Source: Bacteroidaceae bacterium (GTDB lineage: Bacteria > Bacteroidota > Bacteroidia > Bacteroidales > Barnesiellaceae_A). Taken from it: a DNA stretch of 64,000 nt. The position numbers and the translations under genes are program-made. The notes beneath the pieces are model-generated. The model made no database searches. It was not told where the DNA came from and worked only from the letters and a program-made list of their open reading frames with translations. Below, in pieces: positions 48,713 through 58,227 of the stretch; within the stretch, counting starts at the first letter, position 1, and each line of letters starts with the position of its first letter. The DNA is taken from assembly GCA_017410245.1 (NCBI GenBank), contig JAFQRE010000002.1:1-64000 (forward strand), read 5' to 3'.

Positions 48713-48783
48713 GAAGAACCTTTTCATCATACTTGTTATATGTTCTGCCGACTGGTACGCGAGTATCGGTCGGCAATATTTTT
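48713..48783 (+). ncRNA. Candidate small RNA of about 70 nt ending in a GNRA-capped terminator
   Basis: An RNA beginning about 7 bases after the -7 box would be 70 nt long. Its 3' half (48746-48775) folds into a 13-bp stem, with one T-G and one G-T wobble pair, around a GCGA tetraloop, followed by ATATTTTTT. AGAAC (48715-48719) can pair with GTTCT (48742-48746) to form a small 5' hairpin, sharing a base with the long stem. There is no reading frame of useful size. The next gene has its own -7 box, 36 bases beyond the T-run. It is not a tRNA, and I do not recognise the family. Confidence 0.6.
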
Positions 48784-48818
48784 TGTTAAGACATATACCA
48801 CATGATACAAGAAATTTG

Positions 48819-48826
48819 TACTTTTG
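48819..48826 (+). promoter_or_regulatory. -7 box of the DUF486 gene
   Basis: TACTTTTG, an exact TAnnTTTG match, 36 bases before the ATG at 48863. It excludes an upstream in-frame start at 48824. Confidence 0.6.
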
Positions 48827-48862
48827 CACGCCGAAATAAAACTACCAACTAAATATAATAAT

Positions 48863-49231
48863 ATGCGAGCAGTTATTACTATAGTACTTCTTATTATATC
48901 AAATATCTTTATGACCTTTGCTTGGTATGGTCACTTGAAATTGCAAGATGCACGTATCACCAGTAACTGGCCTCTTTATGGTGTGATATTGCTTTCATGG
49001 GGTATTGCTCTCTTTGAGTATTGCTTTCAGGTACCAGCCAACCGCATCGGATTCCGAGAGAATGGGGGGCCGTTTTCTCTGATGCAACTCAAGATTATTC
49101 AAGAGGTTATCACACTGGTTGTTTTCACAATATTCTCTACCCTTATGTTTAAGGGCGAAAGCTTGCAATGGAATCATATAGCTGCATTCCTTTGTCTCAT
49201 TGGGGCTGTATATTTTGTATTTATGAAATAA
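48863..49231 (+). CDS. DMT-family (DUF486) membrane protein
   Basis: The 122-residue product has four hydrophobic segments (about residues 3-22, 37-55, 72-95 and 101-120) and the DUF486 motifs NIFMTFAWYGHLK and ALFEYCFQVPANRIG. It resembles the small multidrug-type drug/metabolite transporters. The substrate is unknown. Confidence 0.85.
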   Translation: MRAVITIVLLIISNIFMTFAWYGHLKLQDARITSNWPLYGVILLSWGIALFEYCFQVPANRIGFRENGGPFSLMQLKIIQEVITLVVFTIFSTLMFKGESLQWNHIAAFLCLIGAVYFVFMK

Positions 49232-49254
49232 TGAAAGCTACATAATATAAAAGC

Positions 49255-49284
49255 AAACGAGCCACGAAAATTCGTGGCTCGTTT
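49255..49284. terminator. Bidirectional terminator between DUF486 gene and prfC
   Basis: AAACGAGCCACGAA (49255-49268) pairs perfectly with TTCGTGGCTCGTTT (49271-49284) around a two-base loop. It serves the two convergent genes. Confidence 0.9.
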
Positions 49285-49313
49285 GTGTATAATCTTCTAC
49301 AAAACTGCTTCTA

Positions 49314-50894
49314 TCAGAACTCGCTTGTAAAGTGGAAACGTATCTTGGGAAAGTCGGTTTGAGCCATTTGCAGCACGTAACCACTATCGGCCATAAAGAC
49401 GTCACGACCATCTTTATCGACACACATGAATTGCGATTTACGGCGCTTAAAGTTCTCCAAGGCCTCTGCATCGTCACTCTCTATCCAACAAGCTTTATAC
49501 ATACTTATAGGCTCCCAACGACACTGAGCACCATACTCATGCAAGAGACGATACTCTATAACCTCAAATTGCAATTGACCTACTGTACCAATAATCTTGC
49601 GACCATTGAATTGGTTGGTAAACAACTGAGCAACACCCTCGTCCATAAGTTGGTCGATACCCTTTTGCAATTGCTTGGCTTTCATAGGGTCATTATTCTC
49701 GATATACTTAAACATCTCGGGAGAGAATGATGGCAACCCCTTGAAGTGCAACTCCTCGCCTTCGGTAAGTGTATCTCCAATTTTGAAGCTGCCCGTATCG
49801 GGCAAACCTATGATATCGCCGGGGTAGGCATCATCAACAACCGACTTTTTCTGCGCCATAAATGCGGTAGGACTGCTGAAACGCATCATCTTACCACTGC
49901 GTATGTGTTTGTAGTTGGCATTGCGTTCAAACTTACCCGAACATATCTTCACAAAGGCTATACAACTGCGGTGGTTGGGATCCATATTGGCATGTATCTT
50001 AAACACGAAACCTGTAAATTTCTCTTCCTCGGGTTTCACTTCACGCTCTATAGCCTGAATAGATTTGGGAGAGGGTGCTATCTTTACAAAACAATCGAGC
50101 AACTCTTTGACACCAAACATATTGAGGGCCGAGCCAAAGAATACAGGTGCTAATTGTCCTGAGAGATAATCTTCTACTTCAAACTCGGGATATACACCAT
50201 CGAGCAATTCAAGGTCGGTACGTAGTTTGTGAGCTTCATTAGAACCGATATAACCATCGAGCTCGGGACTATTCACATCGCTCAACTCGATGCGCTCGGT
50301 TACAACCTGTTTGTTTGGAGTAAACAGGTTGAGATTTTGCTCATACATATTATATACCCCCTTGAAGGTTGCACCTATACCTATGGGCCATGAAAGGGGG
50401 CGTACCGAGATTTTAAGTTCGCTCTCCAATTCGTCGAGAATATCGAATGCATCACGACCCTCACGGTCGAGCTTATTGACAAATACAATAACAGGCGTGT
50501 TGCGCATACGACACACCTCCATGAGTTTGCGTGTCTGTTGCTCCACACCCTTGGCCACATCGACAACAATAATAACACTATCGACCGCAGTGAGTGTACG
50601 ATAAGTATCTTCGGCAAAGTCTTGGTGACCCGGAGTATCAAGAATATTTATCTTGTAATCGCCATAGTTAAATCCCATAACCGATGTAGCAACCGAGATA
50701 CCACGCTGTTTCTCTATCTCCATCCAGTCACTGGTAGCAGTTTTCTTAATTTTGTTCGACTTCACAGCACCGGCAATGTGAATAGCACCACCAAAAAGCA
50801 GCAACTTCTCAGTGAGGGTTGTTTTACCGGCATCGGGGTGACTGATAATGGCAAATGTACGTCTTTTTGAAATTTCGTCGGTAAGTGTACTCAT
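49314..50894 (-). CDS. prfC: Peptide chain release factor 3
   Basis: The 526-residue GTPase shows G1 ([14 protein letters not shown]), G3 ([14 protein letters not shown]), G4 (NKLD) and the RF3-type C-terminal domains. RF3 recycles RF1/RF2 from the ribosome after stop-codon hydrolysis. The DUF4924 gene ends 28 bases upstream and may share its transcript. Confidence 0.97.
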   Translation of the reverse strand: MSTLTDEISKRRTFAIISHPDAGKTTLTEKLLLFGGAIHIAGAVKSNKIKKTATSDWMEIEKQRGISVATSVMGFNYGDYKINILDTPGHQDFAEDTYRTLTAVDSVIIVVDVAKGVEQQTRKLMEVCRMRNTPVIVFVNKLDREGRDAFDILDELESELKISVRPLSWPIGIGATFKGVYNMYEQNLNLFTPNKQVVTERIELSDVNSPELDGYIGSNEAHKLRTDLELLDGVYPEFEVEDYLSGQLAPVFFGSALNMFGVKELLDCFVKIAPSPKSIQAIEREVKPEEEKFTGFVFKIHANMDPNHRSCIAFVKICSGKFERNANYKHIRSGKMMRFSSPTAFMAQKKSVVDDAYPGDIIGLPDTGSFKIGDTLTEGEELHFKGLPSFSPEMFKYIENNDPMKAKQLQKGIDQLMDEGVAQLFTNQFNGRKIIGTVGQLQFEVIEYRLLHEYGAQCRWEPISMYKACWIESDDAEALENFKRRKSQFMCVDKDGRDVFMADSGYVLQMAQTDFPKIRFHFTSEF

Positions 50895-50921
50895 AAATAT
50901 ATGTATAGTCTGTTCTTTTAA

Positions 50922-51467
50922 TTACAATTCAAGTTCGCCGGCCTTATCGAGGCGATATTTTTCAGAGAGCACTGTCATGAATGCAGTGATATCTTTCATA
51001 GCTTTGAGTGTATCATCTCCTATCTCACGTTTTTGCAAGCGCAACATGAGTATTCCATAAAGTGCATTGAAACAAGTCTCTATCTCGCCAACTTGACCAC
51101 CTTGCGACTTGGCACGCAGTTCAACTATATAAGGCAATGCTTTGTAAAATGCGGCGGTATAAAAAGGCTCACGAGGCGACTTAAGGAGTCGTAAATGCAA
51201 GTCGGTGAGATCAATAATGACATTTTTATTGATTTGCAAGTGTCCATGTTGGGCCACACCCTCACTATGCATCATATCTATAAGACTCTCATACCACTCG
51301 TACAAGCTCTTTCGTTGCTCATCGGTAATGCCTGTGTAGGCATCAATTATATGAGTAGAAATGCGGTCAATATCGAGGTTGTAGGCGCGTATCATGTCTT
51401 CTATCTGCCACATATATAGCAGATACTCGGCAATATTTTCTTTTTTCTTGGCACTTGCAGTAAACAT
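50922..51467 (-). CDS. DUF4924-family protein
   Basis: The 181-residue helical product (MFTASAKKKENIAEYLLYMWQ) matches a conserved Bacteroidota family of unknown function. It has no signal peptide. Its promoter mirrors that of the divergent chromate-type transporter. Confidence 0.8.
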   Translation of the reverse strand: MFTASAKKKENIAEYLLYMWQIEDMIRAYNLDIDRISTHIIDAYTGITDEQRKSLYEWYESLIDMMHSEGVAQHGHLQINKNVIIDLTDLHLRLLKSPREPFYTAAFYKALPYIVELRAKSQGGQVGEIETCFNALYGILMLRLQKREIGDDTLKAMKDITAFMTVLSEKYRLDKAGELEL

Positions 51468-51492
51468 AAAAAAGTTTCGTTTGAAAATATGG

Positions 51493-51528
51493 GTGCAAAG
51501 GTAATATAAATTTTCTTACCTTTGCACA
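51493..51528. promoter_or_regulatory. Mirrored divergent promoters in a 12-bp inverted repeat
   Basis: GTGCAAAGGTAA (51493-51504) is the reverse complement of TTACCTTTGCAC (51516-51527). Each arm holds a perfect -7 box: TACCTTTG on the minus strand (51496-51503) for the DUF4924 gene and on the plus strand (51517-51524) for the chromate-type transporter. The dyad could also be read by a dimeric regulator. Confidence 0.65.
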
Positions 51529-51549
51529 CAGCAAAAGAGATAAGAAGCA

Positions 51550-52116
51550 ATGAAAGACTTATATCTGCAACTTTTCATGACTTTTATGAAGATAGGCGCC
51601 TTCACTTTTGGTGGAGGTTGGGCTATGATACCCATCATAGAGCGAGAAGTGGTAGACAAACACCAATGGATAAGTCGCGAAGATTTTCTGGACGAACTTG
51701 CTGTGGCACAATCTTTACCAGGTATATTGGCTGTAAATATAGCCGTACTGGTAGGAAATAAATTGCGAGGGTTGCGAGGCAGCCTTGTAGCAGCTATTGG
51801 CACTATCCTACCCTCGTTTGTCTTAATACTACTCATCGCCATATTCTTTGTGCAGTTGTACGACAATCCTGTTGTTATCAGCATATTCAAGGGCATACGT
51901 CCTGCTGTTGTGGCATTGATAGTAGCACCGGTACTTACCACAGCCAAGAGTGCCCGCCTCAATAAATACACCTTTGCAATACCCATAATAGTAGCACTAT
52001 CGATATGGCTGTGTAAAGTTTCGCCTATATTCTGCATTATAGCAGGCGCACTGGGTGGATATATATATTATATCATCACGCAACATCGTCGCATTAAGAG
52101 AGGAGGTGATGCATGA
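51550..52116 (+). CDS. Chromate transporter (CHR) family subunit 1
   Basis: The 188-residue product has the CHR motif FGGGWAMIP in its N-terminal part (about residues 18-28) and several membrane segments. CHR proteins in two-gene form act as a pair of half-size units. They move anions, shown for chromate or sulfate in a few members; the substrate here is not established. The start of the second subunit overlaps its stop (ATGA). Confidence 0.9.
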   Translation: MKDLYLQLFMTFMKIGAFTFGGGWAMIPIIEREVVDKHQWISREDFLDELAVAQSLPGILAVNIAVLVGNKLRGLRGSLVAAIGTILPSFVLILLIAIFFVQLYDNPVVISIFKGIRPAVVALIVAPVLTTAKSARLNKYTFAIPIIVALSIWLCKVSPIFCIIAGALGGYIYYIITQHRRIKRGGDA

Positions 52117-52661
52117 TTATCTATCTGTCACTTTTTCTCACCTACCTCAAGATAGGACTGTTTGGCTTTGGCGGAGGATATGCCATGCTATCGCTTATAC
52201 AACACGAAACGGTAGAGGTAGTTCATTGGGGTTCAACAACACCTTGGCTCACCCAAGCCCAATTTACCGATATCGTAGCTATATCACAAATGACACCCGG
52301 CCCTATCGGTATCAATAGTGCTACATACATTGGCTATACTGTCACAGGTAGTATATGGGGCTCAATCATAGCTACATTGGCTGTGTGCCTACCCTCTTTC
52401 ATATTGGTATTGCTGGTAAGTCGTTTCATACTGCGCCACAAGGAAAATCCTATAATCAAAAGTATATTCAAAGGCTTGCGACCGGTAGTGGTGGGACTGA
52501 TAGCCTCGGCCGCATTGTTATTGATGAACGGCGAAAACTTTACCGACACAACCTACAGCGTAGCTATAGCAATAGTATCTTTTGCTCTCACCTATTTTGC
52601 TAAGTTACACCCCATATTAGTCATCATACTTGCCGGCTTGGCCGGATATATAATATATTGA
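52113..52661 (+). CDS. Chromate transporter (CHR) family subunit 2
   Basis: The 182-residue product carries FGGGYAMLSLIQHE and the proline-rich ISQMTPGPIGINSAT of the CHR family, with about five hydrophobic segments. It overlaps the first subunit by 4 bases, so the two are translationally coupled. folC begins 3 bases after it. Confidence 0.9.
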   Translation: MIIYLSLFLTYLKIGLFGFGGGYAMLSLIQHETVEVVHWGSTTPWLTQAQFTDIVAISQMTPGPIGINSATYIGYTVTGSIWGSIIATLAVCLPSFILVLLVSRFILRHKENPIIKSIFKGLRPVVVGLIASAALLLMNGENFTDTTYSVAIAIVSFALTYFAKLHPILVIILAGLAGYIIY

Positions 52662-52664
52662 GAT

Positions 52665-53951
52665 ATGAAAAATTACGAAGCACTTATCGAAGAACTATAC
52701 AATCGTTTCCCGGCATTTCAACAAGTAGGCGCAGGAGCATACAAACCGGGTCTTGAAAACGCGGAGGCATTAGATGCACACTTTGGACACCCTCACCGTT
52801 CATTTCACACCATTCACGTGGGTGGCACCAATGGTAAGGGTTCTACCTCACACACTTTGGCAGCTATATTGCAAGAGAGTGGCTACCGAGTGGGATTATA
52901 TACTTCGCCACACTTGGCCGATTTTCGTGAGCGCATTCGTATCAACGGAGAGATGATACCTCGCGAAGAGGTTGAACAATTTCTCACCGAACATAGTGAT
53001 GAAGCATTCACCTTCCGCCCTTCATTTTTCGAGCTTACCACATTCATGGCCTTTCGTTACTTTGCTTCACAACGAGTAGATGTAGCTATCATTGAGGTGG
53101 GACTGGGAGGCCGATTGGATACTACCAATGTTATTACCCCCGACCTTAGTATTATTACCAATATCAGCCTCGACCATGTTGCCCTATTGGGACACGACCA
53201 CCCCACTATTGCTCGTGAAAAGGCAGGAATTATCAAAGCCCACGTGCCTGCAGTGATTGGAGAGGCCGAAGGCGAAGTAAGAGCTGTATTCCAACAACGA
53301 GCCGACGAAGTAGGAGCACCTATCTTCTTTGCACAAGATACTCACACAATGAGTGCTGCAACACCCTTACAAGGTGGCTGGCAATATGATGGAACAATTG
53401 CCGGTGACATCTGGGGTGAACTGGGCGGACTATGCCAAGAAAAGAATGCGGCAACGATACTCACTGCTATCGAGCAATTGCGCCATATAGGCTACAACAT
53501 AAGCGACAATGCCATACGCGAGGGATTTGCTCATGTCACAACTCTCACCGGGCTACAAGGCCGTTGGCAACGAATATCGGAGCACCCGCTCACAATATGC
53601 GATACAGGCCACAACATAGGTGGTATGCAGTATATCGCACAACAACTTGCCGATACTCCATGCAAGACTCTACACATTGTATTGGGTATGGTAAACGATA
53701 AAGACATCTCGGGTGTATTGGCTATGTTACCTCGCAAAGCACAATATTACTTCACACAAGCCTCGGTAGCAAGAGCACTCACAGCCGATGAAGTTGCTCA
53801 AAAAGCCGCCCAACACGGGTTGCAAGGTAATAGCTTTAAAGATGTAGCTACAGCATACCAAGCAGCACGAGAAGCCGCTTGCGAAGAAGATGTGATATTT
53901 GTCGGAGGTAGTACATTCGTAGTTGCCGACTTACTTACTATGCTAAGTTAG
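52665..53951 (+). CDS. folC: Folylpolyglutamate synthase / dihydrofolate synthase
   Basis: The 428-residue product shows the Mur-ligase-type P-loop HVGGTNGKGSTSHTLAAIL (about residues 45-63), the EVGLGGRLDTTNVI block and the C-terminal CDTGHNIGGMQ motif. It adds glutamates to folates in the cytoplasm. It is likely the last gene of the chr-chr-folC unit; the substrate link is not evident. Confidence 0.95.
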   Translation: MKNYEALIEELYNRFPAFQQVGAGAYKPGLENAEALDAHFGHPHRSFHTIHVGGTNGKGSTSHTLAAILQESGYRVGLYTSPHLADFRERIRINGEMIPREEVEQFLTEHSDEAFTFRPSFFELTTFMAFRYFASQRVDVAIIEVGLGGRLDTTNVITPDLSIITNISLDHVALLGHDHPTIAREKAGIIKAHVPAVIGEAEGEVRAVFQQRADEVGAPIFFAQDTHTMSAATPLQGGWQYDGTIAGDIWGELGGLCQEKNAATILTAIEQLRHIGYNISDNAIREGFAHVTTLTGLQGRWQRISEHPLTICDTGHNIGGMQYIAQQLADTPCKTLHIVLGMVNDKDISGVLAMLPRKAQYYFTQASVARALTADEVAQKAAQHGLQGNSFKDVATAYQAAREAACEEDVIFVGGSTFVVADLLTMLS

Positions 53952-54000
53952 CAACAATAATATTGAAATTTCGGACAACAGATACAAGTAGAGATACGAA

Positions 54001-54357
54001 CTAATCTTCGGCCGAAACTCGGTCGAGCTCGTCAATCATACCCAATAATTCGCTACGAACAGCTTCGAGACGACTTATAACCTCTTGCTTACTCTGCTCG
54101 GTAGAGCGACGACGACGCAACAAGCGTTTTACACCATCTATGGTGTGCCCCTCCTCTTTGACAAGACGAAATACAAGACGTAACTCTTCGATGTCGGTAG
54201 CCGAGTATTTACGAGTACCACCTTGACTCTTGCGGGGAGATACTGTTGGGAGCTCTTTTTCCCAATATCGCAATGTTGATGCAGGAATACCCAACATCGT
54301 CGACACCTCGCTTATAGAGTAGTAGAGTTTATTGACAACTGTTTTGTTCTGGCTCAT
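54001..54357 (-). CDS. MerR-family transcriptional regulator
   Basis: The 118-residue product (start chosen at the ATG 54357) has the N-terminal winged HTH YYSISEVSTMLGIPASTLRYWEKELP, and a dimerisation helix with an IDELD tail. There is no metal- or drug-binding C-terminus, so the inducer is unknown. An in-frame TTG at 54381 would overlap the upstream M23 gene. The M23 gene is 10 bases upstream and probably cotranscribed. Confidence 0.88.
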   Translation of the reverse strand: MSQNKTVVNKLYYSISEVSTMLGIPASTLRYWEKELPTVSPRKSQGGTRKYSATDIEELRLVFRLVKEEGHTIDGVKRLLRRRRSTEQSKQEVISRLEAVRSELLGMIDELDRVSAED

Positions 54358-54367
54358 TTCAACTATA

Positions 54368-55321
54368 TTATTGATTGGCAACTTCTTGTATCATACGGTC
54401 GTACTCCTCGGGAGTGAGGTCGAGGAAGAAGTAATTGATAGGATCTATGTTATGACCACGATATTTCACCTCATAATGTAGGTGTGCTCCGGTACTTTTA
54501 CCGGTACTTCCCACTTGCCCTATGCGTTCGCCTCGGGTCACTTGTTGTCCTTTCTTCACCTCAATCTTATGCAAGTGAGCATATAACGTCACATAGCCAT
54601 AGCCATGATCAAGCTCAATAACCTTGCCGTAACCTTGCTTCCAACCGGTGAAAGTAACCACTGCATTACCCGGAGCAAAAACAGGCACACCTCGATTGGC
54701 ACTGAGGTCGATGCCATCATGATAGGTTCTACGACCTGTCATAGGATCTATACGCCAACCATACATAGATGCAATGCGCTTAACATCTTCATGACGAATA
54801 GGTTGTATGGCAGGGACGTGCTTGAGGCGGTCTTCTTGCTGATGTGCCAAATCGACAAGCTCATTGAACGAGTGATCTTGAACATAAAGGTTACGCGTAA
54901 ATCTATCTACTTCGCGAGTTACAGTAGCCACCAATCGACCATTCGACATGTTCATCAACTCGGCATATCGGGCAGCGTTATCTACACCGGCATCGCGCAC
55001 TTTGCGACCTATGGGATCGGCCTGCATAACAACACGATATAGGTTATCATCGCGTTGCTCTATATCTTCGAGTACCTTCATTGCATCATCGACACGATGC
55101 AACAAAATATTATATTGTGTCTGCAATCTATCATTCTCCAACTTAAGATACTCGTCATGAGGCGAACCAAAGAAAAAATAGACAACCGAAATGATGAGAG
55201 CACCCATAAAGAAGCTACCAAACAGCACCCAAAGAATGAACCCCCAACCACGCCGAGCCACTTTCACAGGTTCATACGCATTAGTCTGAGGATTAAATAT
55301 ATAGTACTGTTTTTTGCTCAT
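54368..55321 (-). CDS. M23-family (LytM-type) metallopeptidase
   Basis: The 317-residue product has one membrane segment near the N-terminus (about residues 27-49), a coiled coil (about 55-110), and a C-terminal M23 domain (about 195-290). The zinc-binding motifs are visible: HDGIDL, and THLHYEV preceded by YAHL. The enzyme may cleave peptidoglycan crosslinks, or act as a divisome-type activator if inactive. The gene heads a unit with merR and has a near-perfect promoter. Confidence 0.92.
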   Translation of the reverse strand: MSKKQYYIFNPQTNAYEPVKVARRGWGFILWVLFGSFFMGALIISVVYFFFGSPHDEYLKLENDRLQTQYNILLHRVDDAMKVLEDIEQRDDNLYRVVMQADPIGRKVRDAGVDNAARYAELMNMSNGRLVATVTREVDRFTRNLYVQDHSFNELVDLAHQQEDRLKHVPAIQPIRHEDVKRIASMYGWRIDPMTGRRTYHDGIDLSANRGVPVFAPGNAVVTFTGWKQGYGKVIELDHGYGYVTLYAHLHKIEVKKGQQVTRGERIGQVGSTGKSTGAHLHYEVKYRGHNIDPINYFFLDLTPEEYDRMIQEVANQ

Positions 55322-55408
55322 ATTTCATTGATAAATGAGGCGATGATGTCATTATAATAAAATAAAAAAACAACTCACCTACTACACTTTTTTATCGGTA
55401 TATAGGTG

Positions 55409-55439
55409 CAAAATTAATATTTTGGGTTATTTTTGCAAA
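55409..55439 (-). promoter_or_regulatory. Consensus promoter of the M23 gene
   Basis: Minus-strand TTTG (55436-55439), a 19-base spacer and TAATTTTG (55409-55416). It overlaps the alaS -7 box on the opposite strand, so the two promoters may interfere. Confidence 0.75.
55428..55435 (+). promoter_or_regulatory. -7 box of alaS
   Basis: Plus-strand TATTTTTG, an exact TAnnTTTG match 95 bases before the ATG. It lies inside the opposing M23 promoter. Confidence 0.5.
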
Positions 55440-55530
55440 CTGTTTTCAATAATATTAATTCTATCGCACTATATTTTGCGATTATAGAGAGTAAAAAAGG
55501 ATAAAAGAACAAACTTATTAAACCAAAGAT

Positions 55531-58155
55531 ATGCTGACAGCAAAAGAAATCAGAGATTCTTTTAAAGAATTTTTCCGCTCAAAAGAGCACCAAATTGTTC
55601 CATCGGCTCCTATGGTAATCAAAGATGACCCAACATTGATGTTTACCAATGCCGGTATGAATCAATTTAAAGACATAATATTGGGTAACGTACCCATCAA
55701 GTATCCTCGCGTTGCCGACTCGCAAAAGTGTCTGCGTGTGAGTGGTAAACACAACGACCTCGAAGAGGTAGGTCATGACACCTACCACCACACAATGTTC
55801 GAGATGTTGGGCAACTGGTCATTTGGCGACTACTTCAAGAAAGAGGCTATTGACTGGGCTTGGGAATACTTGGTAGATGTATTGAAACTCAGCCCCGACC
55901 GTTTGTATGCAACTGTGTTTGAAGGCTATGAACCCGAAGGTCTGGAGCGCGACAACGAAGCTGCCGGCTATTGGGAGAAACACCTTCCTGCCGACCACAT
56001 CATCAACGGAAATCGCAAAGACAACTTCTGGGAGATGGGCGATACAGGTCCTTGCGGTCCCTGCTCCGAGATACATATCGACCTTCGTAGCGATGCCGAA
56101 CGTGCTGCTGTAGATGGTCGTTCGCTTGTCAATCAAAGCAACCCTCAAGTGATAGAAATATGGAACCTAGTGTTTATGCAATACAACCGCAAAGCCGATG
56201 GCTCTTTGGAGGGTCTGCCTGCCAAAGTTATCGACACCGGTATGGGATTTGAGCGTCTCTGCATGGCATTGCAAGGCAAAACCTCAAACTACGACACAGA
56301 TGTATTCCAACCCATCATTGCCGTTATTGGCGAAATGTGCGGTAAGAAATATGGCGAAAATGAGCAAAACGACGTGGCCATGCGTGTTATTGCCGACCAC
56401 ATTCGTACCATTGCATTCTCTATTACCGATGGCCAGTTGCCCTCAAATGCCAAGGCCGGTTATGTAATACGTCGCATCTTGCGCCGTGCAGTTCGTTACG
56501 GATATACTTTCTTGGGACAACGACAAGCCTTCATGTATCGCCTCATCGATATTCTCATCGACACTATGGGCACTGCATATCCCGAACTTACAGCACAACG
56601 CGACCTCATTGCCAAGGTTATCAAGGAAGAAGAAGATGCCTTCTTGCGTACACTCGAGACCGGTATCCGTCTGCTCGACAAGGTAATGGCCGATACTAAG
56701 GCTGCCGGCAAGACCGAAATCAATGGTAAAGACGCATTCACTCTATACGACACATACGGATTCCCCCTCGACCTTACCGAGCTTATCCTCAAGGAGCACA
56801 ATATGACTGTGAATATCGATGAGTTCAATGCCGAGATGGAGCAACAAAAGAGTCGTGCCCGCAATGCCGCCGCCATAGAGGCCGGTGACTGGGTAACATT
56901 GCGCGAAGGCGAGCCCGAGTTTGTAGGCTACGACTTCACAGAGTGCGATGCCGAGATTTTGCGTTACCGCAAGGTGAAACAAAAAAATCAAGAGTTCTAT
57001 CAAATCGTTCTCGACCGTACTCCCTTCTATGCCGAGATGGGTGGTCAGGTAGGCGATTGCGGTACACTCACCAACGGAGAAGAAGTGATAACCATTGAAA
57101 ATACCAAACGCGAGAACAACCTTGCCATACACATCAGCAAGAAGTTGCCTCAAGATGTTACAGCCACATTCCGCGCCACTATCAACAAAGAGGCTCGCTT
57201 GGCCACATCATGCAACCACTCGGCTACTCACTTGTTGCACGAGGCTTTGCGCGAGGTATTGGGTACACACGTTGAGCAAAAAGGCTCGTATGTATCGCCC
57301 GACTCGTTGCGTTTCGACTTCTCTCACTTCCAAAAAGTTACCGACGAGGAATTGCGTCAAGTAGAGCGCATAGCCAATGCCAAGGTGCGCATGGCAATGC
57401 CTCTCGATGAACATCGCAATATGCCTATAGCCGAAGCACGCGCTATGGGTGCAATGGCCCTCTTTGGTGAGAAATATGGCGATGAAGTGCGCGTGGTACG
57501 TTTCGGCTCATCGGTTGAGTTGTGTGGTGGTACACACGTTGCCAACACCGGTAATATAGGTATGATACGCATTGTCAGCGAGAGTTCAATTGCGGCCGGT
57601 ATTCGTCGTATCGAGGCCATCACCGGTGCCAAAGTAGAAGATATGGTAAACGACTTGGAGGGTATGATAAAACACATCAAGATGCTCTTCAACAACGCTG
57701 CCAACATCATACAGACCATCGAGAAATCTATCAACGAAAATAGCGACTTGCGTCAGCAAGTTGATGAGTTCACCAAGGAACGCACACTTGCCATCAAAGA
57801 GATGCTCATCAAGAATATGGTAGAGGAGAATGGTGTGAAGTTGATAAGCTATGTAGGCCCTATGCTTCCCGAAGTAGCCAAAGACCTTGCCTTCATGCTT
57901 CGTGGCGAAATAAGCGAACACATGGCATTCATAGCCGCTACCAAGAAAGCCGGAGAAGAGAAGCCCCTCCTCACCGTTATGCTTAGCGACGACCTTGTTG
58001 CCGCAGGCAAGAACGCTTCGCAGATAGTACGCGAGGCAGCTCGCCTCATTCAAGGTGGCGGTGGCGGACAACCCCACTTCGCTCAAGCCGGTGGTAAAGA
58101 TGCATCGAAACTCAAAGACGCTCTTGACAAGATGAGAGAGTTGGTTACTGCATAA
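55531..58155 (+). CDS. alaS: Alanyl-tRNA synthetase
   Basis: The 874-residue length is normal for AlaRS. The class II catalytic core is at the N-terminus ([35 protein letters not shown]). The editing domain shows the zinc-site residues in [11 protein letters not shown] and CGGTHV. The C-terminal Gly-rich [14 protein letters not shown] is present. It charges tRNA-Ala and clears mischarged Ser/Gly. It lies beside a strong bidirectional terminator. Confidence 0.97.
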   Translation: MLTAKEIRDSFKEFFRSKEHQIVPSAPMVIKDDPTLMFTNAGMNQFKDIILGNVPIKYPRVADSQKCLRVSGKHNDLEEVGHDTYHHTMFEMLGNWSFGDYFKKEAIDWAWEYLVDVLKLSPDRLYATVFEGYEPEGLERDNEAAGYWEKHLPADHIINGNRKDNFWEMGDTGPCGPCSEIHIDLRSDAERAAVDGRSLVNQSNPQVIEIWNLVFMQYNRKADGSLEGLPAKVIDTGMGFERLCMALQGKTSNYDTDVFQPIIAVIGEMCGKKYGENEQNDVAMRVIADHIRTIAFSITDGQLPSNAKAGYVIRRILRRAVRYGYTFLGQRQAFMYRLIDILIDTMGTAYPELTAQRDLIAKVIKEEEDAFLRTLETGIRLLDKVMADTKAAGKTEINGKDAFTLYDTYGFPLDLTELILKEHNMTVNIDEFNAEMEQQKSRARNAAAIEAGDWVTLREGEPEFVGYDFTECDAEILRYRKVKQKNQEFYQIVLDRTPFYAEMGGQVGDCGTLTNGEEVITIENTKRENNLAIHISKKLPQDVTATFRATINKEARLATSCNHSATHLLHEALREVLGTHVEQKGSYVSPDSLRFDFSHFQKVTDEELRQVERIANAKVRMAMPLDEHRNMPIAEARAMGAMALFGEKYGDEVRVVRFGSSVELCGGTHVANTGNIGMIRIVSESSIAAGIRRIEAITGAKVEDMVNDLEGMIKHIKMLFNNAANIIQTIEKSINENSDLRQQVDEFTKERTLAIKEMLIKNMVEENGVKLISYVGPMLPEVAKDLAFMLRGEISEHMAFIAATKKAGEEKPLLTVMLSDDLVAAGKNASQIVREAARLIQGGGGGQPHFAQAGGKDASKLKDALDKMRELVTA

Positions 58156-58169
58156 TATACCTACTAAAT

Positions 58170-58211
58170 AACAACGAACGCCACTCGCAAATGCGGGTGG
58201 CGTTCGTTGTT
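58170..58211. terminator. Long bidirectional terminator between alaS and the second BspA gene
   Basis: AACAACGAACGCCAC (58170-58184) pairs perfectly with GTGGCGTTCGTTGTT (58197-58211), and the stem extends inward by four more pairs to an AAAT loop. It separates two convergent genes. Confidence 0.9.
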
Positions 58212-58227
58212 ATATATCACACACTCA

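Larger units (their letters stand above)
48545..48862. other. 318-bp gap holding an independent small-RNA unit
   Basis: This holds, left to right, the weak leftward DUF4268 box, a full consensus promoter (48676-48706), a 70-nt transcription unit ending in a strong terminator (to 48783), and the -7 box of the DMT-type gene (48819-48826). The remainder is A+T-rich with no further feature. Confidence 0.7.

Noticed and set aside
51550-52661. Naming the CHR pair as a chromate-resistance system
   Set aside because: The family is named from a few tested members. Nothing here links it to chromate; no chrB-type regulator or chromate reductase is present.
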